DNA from: Caldilineaceae bacterium SB0661_bin_34
GTDB taxonomy: Bacteria; Chloroflexota; Anaerolineae; Caldilineales; Caldilineaceae
NCBI GenBank assembly: GCA_009841145.1
Contig: VXMJ01000072.1
Location: 1-64,000 of the forward strand
Direction: 5' to 3'
DNA: 64,000 bases
In this document: positions 57,164 to 64,000 of the stretch, piece by piece
How the letters are laid out: each line of letters begins with the position of its first letter
How positions within the stretch are numbered: position 1 is the first letter of the stretch
Position numbers and translations under genes: made by a program
The notes under the pieces: generated by a model
What the model saw: only the letters and a program-made list of their open reading frames with translations
Database searches by the model: none
What the model was told of the DNA's origin: nothing

Positions 57164-58567
57164 ATGCGTTCTAATCCCTTGTCCCTGCTGTTGACCGTTC
57201 TGCTGGCGGCGGCAGCCCTTTACGTGGCCCTGCCTCTCGATCACCTGCCGGGTTTGGAGTCGGCTCTGGGCACGCCAGAGGAACCCAGGGACCTGCGTGA
57301 TTTGGTCAGGGGCCTGGATCTGCAGGGTGGCACCCAAATCCTGTTGGAGGCGGATTTGCCCGCCGACACAGAGATCCCCGAAGGCTCGATGGCCACGGCC
57401 CGCATCATCGTCGAGAACCGGGTCAACAGCCTCGGTGTGACGGAGCCCGCGGTCCAGGGCCAGGGTACGCGCCGGATTATCGTGGAGCTGCCTGGTATCG
57501 ACAATCCGGAACAAGCCATCGAGACGCTGCGGTCCACCGGGCAGCTGGAGTTCATTGATCCAGGCGACGCGCAACTCCTGTCCGGGTACATCATCAATAC
57601 AACCAATCGTCCCACGGCCTCGGCGGACGCCATGACCGCCATGGCGGCCGGCGTCATGGATCCGGCCCCGGTGCCGTTCCCGGACAGGGTGTTCGAAACG
57701 GCCATGACCGGCGACGTGCTGAACGACGCCGTGCCGGGCCTGGACGACACCACCGGCCTCTGGCAAATCAACTTCGAGCTCGCGGGTGACGGATCGGACC
57801 AGTTCTTCAACTACACCCAGGCTAACGTGGGCCGGCCCATGCCGATTGTCCTGGACGGGGTGGTCCTGTCGGCGCCGATCATCAACGCCGCCATCCGGGA
57901 CATCGGAGTGATCTCGGGCGATTTCACTGAGGAGGAGGCGCGCAGCCTGGCCATCCAGATGCGCTACGGTGCCCTGCCGGTGCCACTCCAGGTGGTCGAT
58001 GTCCGCACCATCGGCGCGACGCTGGGACAGGAATCGGTCTCCCGCAGCCTGATTGCCGGACAGGTCGGCCTGTTGATGGTCCTGCTGTTCATGCTGGTCA
58101 TCTACCGTCTGCCGGGCCTGCTGGCCTGCCTGGCCCTGGTCATTTACGTTGCCCTGAACGTGGCCGTGTTCAAGCTGGTGCCGGTGACCCTGACACTGCC
58201 GGGCATCGCGGGATTCCTCCTGTCCATTGGGATGGCGGTCGATGCCAACATCCTCATTTTCGAGCGTCTGCGCGAGGAACTGCGCGCCGGCCGCTCCCTG
58301 CGTCTGGCGATCCGCACCGGCTTCAATCGGGCCTGGCCCGCCATCCGCGACGGCAACCTCTCGACCTTGATCTCGTGTGCCGTGCTGTTCTGGTTCGGAA
58401 GCAATTTCGGCGCCAGCGTGGTCAAGGGCTTTGCCCTGACGCTGGCCATCGGCGTGGTGCTGTCGATGTTTACGGCGGTCCTGGTGACGCGCACCTTCCT
58501 CCAGACCTTTCTCACCTTGACCGCCGGCGTCGAAGACGATTCGCGCCGGTTGCTCGTCGGCCACTAG
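57164..58567 (+). CDS. secD: Protein translocase subunit SecD
   Basis: The 467-residue membrane protein helps drive export with SecYEG using the proton gradient. It has an N-terminal helix, the D1 signature [15 protein letters not shown] (read here as [15 protein letters not shown]), a periplasmic domain and C-terminal helices with [19 protein letters not shown]. The ATG at 57164 is preferred; the frame is open to 57125. secF follows after 31 bases. Confidence 0.95.
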   Translation: MRSNPLSLLLTVLLAAAALYVALPLDHLPGLESALGTPEEPRDLRDLVRGLDLQGGTQILLEADLPADTEIPEGSMATARIIVENRVNSLGVTEPAVQGQGTRRIIVELPGIDNPEQAIETLRSTGQLEFIDPGDAQLLSGYIINTTNRPTASADAMTAMAAGVMDPAPVPFPDRVFETAMTGDVLNDAVPGLDDTTGLWQINFELAGDGSDQFFNYTQANVGRPMPIVLDGVVLSAPIINAAIRDIGVISGDFTEEEARSLAIQMRYGALPVPLQVVDVRTIGATLGQESVSRSLIAGQVGLLMVLLFMLVIYRLPGLLACLALVIYVALNVAVFKLVPVTLTLPGIAGFLLSIGMAVDANILIFERLREELRAGRSLRLAIRTGFNRAWPAIRDGNLSTLISCAVLFWFGSNFGASVVKGFALTLAIGVVLSMFTAVLVTRTFLQTFLTLTAGVEDDSRRLLVGH

Positions 58568-58598
58568 CCCCAGTGTCCGCATTTCGGGAGATGAGTTC

Positions 58599-59567
58599 AT
58601 GGGCCTGCTGACCAGTCGCATGGGGACCGCCGCCATCGTGGAGCGGCGCAACCTGTGGTTCCTTCTGTCACTCTTGCTGATTCTGCCCGGCATCCTGCTC
58701 ATGGCCTGGCGCGGCGTTACGGGCAATTCGTTGCTGCCCCTGAGCATCGACTACACGGGCGGCGTTCAGTGGGAAATCCGATTTGACGAACCGGCCAGCC
58801 CGGAAGCGGTGCGGGCCATCCTGCTACGAGCCGGTCTGGCGGACACGACCGCCTTCCAGGTGCAGGACGATCGGACCGTGCAGCTGAAGCTGAAGGCGAT
58901 TGACAATCAGGTCAAGGAGCGGCTGGAAGGCGAGATCGAAGCCGAGATCGGGCCCTTCGACGAACAGTTCTTCCGCAACATCGGGCCGGCGATCGGCTCC
59001 GAGGTGAGCCGGGCGGCCGGCCTGGCCATCCTGGTTGCGGTCGTTGGCATTCTGATTTACATCACGGCCGCGTTCCGCCACCTCAATCACGCAACCCGTT
59101 ATGGTGCCTGCGCCGTGTTTGCGCTCGCACACGACGTCCTGGTGACACTGTCCTTCATTTCCATCATGAGCCTGGTGTCGGCCTGGGAGGTGGATGCCCT
59201 CTTCCTGACGGCCGTACTCACCGTGATCGGCTTCAGTGTCAACGACACTATTGTGGTGTTCGACCGGATCCGCGAGAACCAGCGGCGCTACCAGGGGGAA
59301 CCCTTTGCCCGCATCGCCAACCGCAGCCTGGTGGAAACCCTGCAGCGTTCGCTCGCCACGCAGGTGACCGCCCTATTGGTGCTAGTGGCCATCCTGATTC
59401 TGGGTGGAGCCACGCTACAGCAGTTCATGGCCACGTTGATTGTCGGCTTGGTGTCCGGAACCTACAGTTCGCTGTGCAACGCGACCCCTATTCTGGTCGC
59501 CTGGGAAGAACGCCGTTTCCTGGTCAAGGCGGATGTGGCCGATCCGGTTCCGGTTCCGGCCGCCTGA
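58599..59567 (+). CDS. secF: Protein translocase subunit SecF
   Basis: The 322-residue partner of SecD has six helices, SIDYTGGVQWEIRF near the N-terminus and VIGFSVNDTIVVFDRIREN in the conserved C-terminal block. The start at 58599 follows an imperfect GGAGAT site. Confidence 0.95.
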   Translation: MGLLTSRMGTAAIVERRNLWFLLSLLLILPGILLMAWRGVTGNSLLPLSIDYTGGVQWEIRFDEPASPEAVRAILLRAGLADTTAFQVQDDRTVQLKLKAIDNQVKERLEGEIEAEIGPFDEQFFRNIGPAIGSEVSRAAGLAILVAVVGILIYITAAFRHLNHATRYGACAVFALAHDVLVTLSFISIMSLVSAWEVDALFLTAVLTVIGFSVNDTIVVFDRIRENQRRYQGEPFARIANRSLVETLQRSLATQVTALLVLVAILILGGATLQQFMATLIVGLVSGTYSSLCNATPILVAWEERRFLVKADVADPVPVPAA

Positions 59568-59612
59568 GACGGGTTCACGTTCGTTCCCGGTCGGGGATTA
59601 TCCTGGGTTTGG

Positions 59613-59630
59613 CGCCGCGTGCAGGCGGCG
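59613..59630 (+). terminator. Weak hairpin after secF
   Basis: CGCCGC and GCGGCG pair around a 6-nt loop, 45 bases after the secF stop. No T-run follows. The short stem makes this tentative. Confidence 0.3.
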
Positions 59631-59718
59631 TCGATCATAATGTTGGTACTGCCGCTCCCCGGTAATCGGGCATGTTCCCTGCCGCCGGGGACTTAACCGA
59701 GGTTTCCGACCACTTTCA

Positions 59719-60456
59719 GTGCAAGTCACCAAGACCCGTTTGGTAGCCATAGACGGCGTGGCCGGTGCCGGAAAGTCCACGGCTGGCGCCCTGTTGGCGC
59801 AAAGGTTGGGATGGACGTTTTTCGATACCGGTATATTGTTCCGGGTTGCGTGTCACCTGGCACTGTCCCATGGTCAGCCGCCCTACGGCGAGGACCTGCT
59901 GGCAACCTTGTTGGAGCAAATGGAAAGGGACTTGGACATTAGGAGCGATTCCCGCTCCGACCGGGATGAGAGTCTTGAGACGCAGGTGCTGCTGGACGGA
60001 TGCGATGTCACTGCCGCGCTGCGCCGGGAGGCGGTGGATCGCCTGCTGCCGGTTCTGTCCGGCCTGGATCCGGTGAGACGGTCCCTGACCCGGATGATGC
60101 GCAGCATGGGCCGTCGCTTGGCCGAGCAGGCGGGTGTGGTTGTGGTGGGCAGGGACATCGGCACGACCGTGTTTCCGGAGGCGCGCGTGAAGTTCTACCT
60201 CGACGCTGCCTCCGATGTCAGAGCCCATCGCAGGTGGCGGGATCTCCAAGCCCGAGGACTTGCGGTTCCGCTGGTCCAGGTGCACCGGGATCTTGTGGAG
60301 CGGGATCGACTGGACAGCAGTCGCACCAATTCACCGGCGGCCCGGGCCACCGATGCCTTTCTGATAGACACAACCAGTGCCGGCGTTGACGAAGTGTTGG
60401 CCCAACTGGAGTCGGTCTGTCGGCAAATCCTGGGCCATGGAATAGGGGCCTCATGA
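59719..60456 (+). CDS. cmk: Cytidylate kinase
   Basis: The 245-residue enzyme phosphorylates CMP and dCMP. It has the P-loop IDGVAGAGKSTAG, the segment FFDTGILFR (usually YLDTGAMYR), VGRDIGTTVFPEA and the Asp-Arg-rich lid region ERDRLDSSR. The GTG at 59719 is taken as start. Its stop overlaps the pdhA start in ATGA. Confidence 0.88.
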   Translation: MQVTKTRLVAIDGVAGAGKSTAGALLAQRLGWTFFDTGILFRVACHLALSHGQPPYGEDLLATLLEQMERDLDIRSDSRSDRDESLETQVLLDGCDVTAALRREAVDRLLPVLSGLDPVRRSLTRMMRSMGRRLAEQAGVVVVGRDIGTTVFPEARVKFYLDAASDVRAHRRWRDLQARGLAVPLVQVHRDLVERDRLDSSRTNSPAARATDAFLIDTTSAGVDEVLAQLESVCRQILGHGIGAS

Positions 60457-61421
60457 CTAGTCTGTCCGCCGTCGAGCGTCTGGACATCTACCGCTGGATG
60501 TACCGTACCCGGCGCTTCGACGAGGTGATGGTCTCCATGTTCAAGCAGGGACGCGGCCTGGGCACCTGCTTCAGCGCGCGCGGCCACGAAGCCGTCAGCA
60601 TCGGTGCCGGTTGGGGGCTCCAGCCCGAGGATTTCGCGGCCCCCATGCACCGTAATGTCGGCATGTTCATGTTACGGGGCCTGCCGCCTGACCAGCTGTA
60701 TTCCAACTACCTTGGCCGGGCCAACGGCACGACCCGGGGACGCGACGCCAACCTGCATGGCAACGGGGACCTTTCGCACAATTTGATTGGGTTCATCAGC
60801 CATATTCCCCAATCCCTGCCGGTGGCGCTGGGCACAGCCATGAGTTTCCGCTATCGTCGGCAGCCGCAGGCCGCCCTCACGGTCTGCGGCGACGGGGGAT
60901 CAACGGCCGGGGTTTTCCACGAAACCCTGAACATGGCGGTTCTTTACATGGCGCCGTTGGTAGTGGTGCTTGAGAACAACCAGTACGCCTATTCCACACC
61001 GGTCGCAGAGCACACGGCCGTCTCCGAACTGCATCTCAAGGCACGGGCCTACGATATGCCCAGCCAGGTGGTCGACGGCAACGATGTCCTGGAGGTGTTC
61101 GAGGCCGTGTCCGCGGCCCTGGCACGGGCCCGTGCCGGCGAAGGGCCGTCCCTGGTCGAAGCGCGCACCATGCGCATGCTGGGTCATGCCATCCATGACG
61201 GTGCCGAGTACGTTCCGGGTGAACTCCTGGCCCATTGGGAGGCCAGGGATCCGGTGGTCCGGTTCCGACGGTGGCTGCAGGACAACGATGGGGTCGGCCC
61301 TGACGTGTTGCAGGAGTTGGAGCGCACCGAGACGGATCTGATCGATCAGGCCTTCGCCGCGGCCGAGGCCAGTCCCTTCCCGGATCCGGATACCGTCGAG
61401 GCAGGCGTGTATGCCGACTGA
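60453..61421 (+). CDS. pdhA: 2-oxoacid dehydrogenase E1 component, alpha subunit (pyruvate dehydrogenase-like)
   Basis: The thiamine-diphosphate motif GDGGSTAGVFHETLNMA to ENNQYAYST is intact. The 322-residue length fits PdhA/AcoA-type alpha subunits. With the beta subunit it decarboxylates a 2-oxoacid, most likely pyruvate. AcoA or branched-chain specificity is not excluded. No E2 or E3 gene is in the window. The start overlaps the cmk stop (ATGA). Confidence 0.88.
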   Translation: MTSLSAVERLDIYRWMYRTRRFDEVMVSMFKQGRGLGTCFSARGHEAVSIGAGWGLQPEDFAAPMHRNVGMFMLRGLPPDQLYSNYLGRANGTTRGRDANLHGNGDLSHNLIGFISHIPQSLPVALGTAMSFRYRRQPQAALTVCGDGGSTAGVFHETLNMAVLYMAPLVVVLENNQYAYSTPVAEHTAVSELHLKARAYDMPSQVVDGNDVLEVFEAVSAALARARAGEGPSLVEARTMRMLGHAIHDGAEYVPGELLAHWEARDPVVRFRRWLQDNDGVGPDVLQELERTETDLIDQAFAAAEASPFPDPDTVEAGVYAD

Positions 61422-62415
61422 CAGCCGTGCCGGCAACAATCGCCGGATCACTTACCTGGAGGCGTTGGCCGAAGCGCTGGATCAGGAAATGGCCAGGGAC
61501 CCGGACGTGCTGGTTCTGGGCGAGGACATCGGTGGCGAGTTCGGGGGAGCCTTCAAGGCCACCAAGGGGTTGTGGCAGAAGTACGGGGAAGACCGGGTGA
61601 TCAACACCCCCATGGCGGAACTGGGCTTCACCGGCATGGCGACGGGTATGGCCCTGGCCGGTCTGCGCCCGGTGATCGAGATGCAGTTTGCCGATTTCAT
61701 CTCGACGGCCTTCGATGCCATTGTCCAGTACGCAGCCTCCACCCACTACATCTGGCAGGGGGCGGTGCCCTGGACCATACGGGCCCCGGCGGACGGAGGC
61801 ACCAGTTCCGGGCCGTTCCACAGCCAGAACCCGGAGGCGTGGTTTGCCCACGTCCCCGGGTTGAAAGTCATCTGTCCCGGGACGCCGGCCGACGTCAAGG
61901 GCCTGCTGACCTCCGCGATCCGCGACAACAATCCGGTCATCTTCTTTGAAAGCAAGACCCTGTACCGCTCCCTGCGTGGTCCGGTGCCCCCCGGCGAGCA
62001 TCTGGTGCCCATCGGCAAGGCTCGGCAGGCGCGACCGGGTGCCGACCTGACCATCATCACCTACGGGGCAATGCTGCAATCGGCACTGGCGGCAGCCGAG
62101 GAGTTGGCCGGGGAAGACATTGAGGCCGCGGTTCTGGATCTGCGCACGGTGAAGCCGCTGGATACGGACCAAATCCTGGAGTCCGTCAAGGCTACTGGCA
62201 AGGCGCTCATTGTGCATGCCGCCAACCGCATGATGGGATGCGGCGCCGAAGTGGCGGCTCTCATTGCGGAGGAGTGTTTCGAATATCTGGACGCCCCCGT
62301 CAGGCGTCTGGGCGGTTTGGACACGCCTGTGCCCTTCAGTCCGCCCCTGGAGCAGGCCTATCGGCCCGATGCCGACCGGATCGCGGCGGCCGCGCGGGAC
62401 TTGGACGCCTGGTAG
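61411..62415 (+). CDS. pdhB: 2-oxoacid dehydrogenase E1 component, beta subunit
   Basis: The 334-residue protein has the beta-subunit motifs VLGEDIGGEFGGAFKAT, NTPMAELGFTGMATGMAL, EMQFADF and the C-terminal transketolase fold. It overlaps the alpha subunit by 11 bases, as expected for a cotranslated heterotetramer. Confidence 0.9.
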   Translation: MPTDSRAGNNRRITYLEALAEALDQEMARDPDVLVLGEDIGGEFGGAFKATKGLWQKYGEDRVINTPMAELGFTGMATGMALAGLRPVIEMQFADFISTAFDAIVQYAASTHYIWQGAVPWTIRAPADGGTSSGPFHSQNPEAWFAHVPGLKVICPGTPADVKGLLTSAIRDNNPVIFFESKTLYRSLRGPVPPGEHLVPIGKARQARPGADLTIITYGAMLQSALAAAEELAGEDIEAAVLDLRTVKPLDTDQILESVKATGKALIVHAANRMMGCGAEVAALIAEECFEYLDAPVRRLGGLDTPVPFSPPLEQAYRPDADRIAAAARDLDAW

Positions 62416-62439
62416 GGACAGGCACGACCGGCAACGCGA

Positions 62440-62919
62440 ATGGCAACCATTCTTGGCACCCTCTGCTATCTGAAGCGGGATGGCAAGACGCTGATGCTGT
62501 ACCGGAACCGCAAGGCCAACGACTTCCATGAAGGCAAGTGGAATGGTCTGGGCGGGAAGTTCGAACCCGGCGAATCCCCGGAGGCCTGCGCCATCCGAGA
62601 GGTCAGGGAAGAAAGCGGTCTGGAGGTGGAGGCGCCCCGCCTGCATGGCATGCTCACGTTTCCGGGTTTCGACGGCGAGAACGACTGGTACGTGTTCGTC
62701 TTCTCGGCCGAACGCTTCTCCGGCAGCCTCATTGACTCCCCGGAAGGGGAGCTCCATTGGATCGAGGATGCAAGGCTGCTGGATCTCAATCTGTGGGAGG
62801 GAGACCGGATCTTTTTGCCCTGGCTGGACCAGGATCGGTTTTTCTCCGGCACGTTCGTCTATGCCAACGGGGTTCTGAAGAATCACGACGTCGTGTTTTA
62901 CTCTAGCGGGTATGGCTAG
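62440..62919 (+). CDS. Nudix hydrolase (8-oxo-dGTP diphosphatase-like)
   Basis: The Nudix box GGKFEPGESPEACAIREVRE plus ESGL matches GX5EX7REUXEEXGU. The 159-residue protein, with FHEGKWNGLGGKFE, resembles MutT/MTH1-type enzymes that remove oxidised nucleotides. The substrate is inferred. It follows pdhB after 24 bases. Confidence 0.85.
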   Translation: MATILGTLCYLKRDGKTLMLYRNRKANDFHEGKWNGLGGKFEPGESPEACAIREVREESGLEVEAPRLHGMLTFPGFDGENDWYVFVFSAERFSGSLIDSPEGELHWIEDARLLDLNLWEGDRIFLPWLDQDRFFSGTFVYANGVLKNHDVVFYSSGYG

Positions 62920-62985
62920 GAAGCCGACCGCCGGTCGGCAGCCAGCCTGTCGGTTGCACGTCGCTGCCCATTTCACTTGCTTGAC

Positions 62986-64000
62986 ATGATCCGCATCTTC
63001 AACGCAGCCGAGGCTGCCGCTTCCATTCTTGAACGCGCCCCACTGGCGGATGCCCAGGTGCCCGACAGCTGGCTGGCAACCTGGAAGGATATGTTCGGCC
63101 AGGCCTTGGGCGTCGAGGAAGCCGTGGCAGCCATCATCGATGCGGTGCGCACCCGAGGGGATGCCGCGCTGTATGAATTTGGAAACCGCCTTGACGGTGT
63201 CGCCCCCGCGAGCCTGTGTCTGGAACAGGATCGCTTGGAAGCGGCTTGGCTGGCCCTGGACAACGAGACGGCCGCTGCCATGCAGTTGGCGGCCGATCGC
63301 GTGCACGCCTTCCACGAACGGCAGCCTGTGTCCGACTGGGTGTACGAATCGGCGGACGGCACGTTGGGACAGCTTGTGCGACCCATTGAGAAGGTAGGAA
63401 TTTATGTGCCTGGGGGCACCGCGCCGCTGCCGAGCGCGTTGTTGATGAGCGCAATACCGGCGCGGGTGGCCGGCGTGCCCGAGATATCGATCATCACACC
63501 GCCGGCAAGCCCGGCGGGGGAACCCGCGCCGATCCTCTTGGCCGCGGCTTGGTTGGCCGGTGTGCCGCGTTTGTATGTCAGTGGCGGTGCCCAGGCCATC
63601 GCCGCCTTGGCCTATGGTACGGAGTCCGTGCCGGCGGTGGACAAAATCGCCGGTCCCGGCGGCCTGATGACGACCGAAGCCAAGCGGCAGGTGTACGGGC
63701 AGGTTGGTCTTGACGGACTGTATGGGCCCACCGAAACCATGATTGTGGCCGACGAGTCGGCTGACCCTGAGGTGGTGGCGGCAGATCTGTTGGCCCAGGC
63801 GGAACACGATGTTCTGGCCAGCGCCATCCTGGTCACACCCAGTGTCCGCCTGGCCGAGTCGGTTCAGGCGGCTGTCGGCCAAATGCTCGAGGACCTGCCC
63901 CGGGCCGAGATCATCGCAGGCTCCCTGGAACGCGGCAGTGGGATCGTGCTCGTGGATTCGCTGGAGGCAGGGATTGGCGTAGCCAATCAATATGCCGCGG
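62986..64000 (+). CDS. hisD: Histidinol dehydrogenase, truncated by the window end
   Basis: The protein reads without a stop from [13 protein letters not shown] to the window edge (338 codons of a usual ~430). It has the HisD landmarks [51 protein letters not shown] and LLAQAEHD. It catalyses the last two oxidation steps of histidine synthesis. Confidence 0.92.
   Translation, partial: MIRIFNAAEAAASILERAPLADAQVPDSWLATWKDMFGQALGVEEAVAAIIDAVRTRGDAALYEFGNRLDGVAPASLCLEQDRLEAAWLALDNETAAAMQLAADRVHAFHERQPVSDWVYESADGTLGQLVRPIEKVGIYVPGGTAPLPSALLMSAIPARVAGVPEISIITPPASPAGEPAPILLAAAWLAGVPRLYVSGGAQAIAALAYGTESVPAVDKIAGPGGLMTTEAKRQVYGQVGLDGLYGPTETMIVADESADPEVVAADLLAQAEHDVLASAILVTPSVRLAESVQAAVGQMLEDLPRAEIIAGSLERGSGIVLVDSLEAGIGVANQYAA

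Noticed and set aside
61036-63990. 984-codon open frame on the minus strand
   Set aside because: It runs antisense through pdhA, pdhB, the Nudix gene and hisD, which are all clear. It is a GC-rich shadow frame without family features.

Overview
The window is one contiguous bacterial chromosome segment of high GC content (about 60 percent by eye), densely coded on both strands. The gene set suggests a Chloroflexota-like organism, perhaps a marine or host-associated member. The clues are histidine-kinase/receiver/winged-helix hybrid proteins, numerous family 5 and sugar ABC transporters with Tat-type lipoprotein binding proteins, repeated phytanoyl-CoA dioxygenase-like genes, a MurE without the usual meso-DAP motif, and a PlsY of the GSGRTGATN type. 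The phylum assignment is an inference from gene content, not from a marker gene.

Layout: 0.2-8.6 kb holds a hybrid two-component protein that has lost its phosphorylation residues, a secreted beta-propeller-like protein, a MurE-type ligase and a lipoprotein built from tandem repeats. 8.9-18.2 kb holds an AAA/PD-(D/E)XK protein, an O-antigen-ligase-like membrane protein overlapping it tail to tail, membrane proteins of unknown function, glpD and a PhyH-HEAT fusion. 18.5-30.9 kb is a saccharide utilisation operon: an uncharacterised 842-residue protein, a binding lipoprotein, two permeases, a GH2 glycosidase and two ATPases, several with overlapping stop and start codons.

30.9-35.4 kb is an accessory island with an IS3-family transposase remnant, a methyltransferase gene bracketed by 47-bp direct repeats, an ISAs1-family element killed by one amber codon, and two lower-GC genes. 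35.6-41.4 kb has a second sugar ABC operon (binding protein, two permeases, PhyH) read away from an XRE regulator whose operator overlaps its own start codon. 41.5-43.9 kb contains a decayed Type ISP-like restriction helicase with a perfect 34-bp palindrome, a family 3 binding lipoprotein and copies of a small dispersed repeat.

44-57 kb is one long minus-strand run: glycerol uptake and activation (glpK, glpF, plsY), thiol peroxidase, bactofilin, a LivHMGF-type transporter without its binding protein, a dCMP deaminase, an FtsH-like ATPase with HHAGH in place of HEAGH, and a SpoU/TrmH methyltransferase. 57.2-64 kb is a plus-strand housekeeping run: secD, secF, cmk, a 2-oxoacid dehydrogenase E1 alpha and beta pair, a Nudix hydrolase and a hisD that runs off the end.

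The most unusual observations are the two apparently catalytically dead core proteins (the FtsH-like protein and the hybrid kinase), the repeat-bracketed methyltransferase, the small dispersed repeat with at least four copies, and the probably leaderless autoregulated XRE gene.
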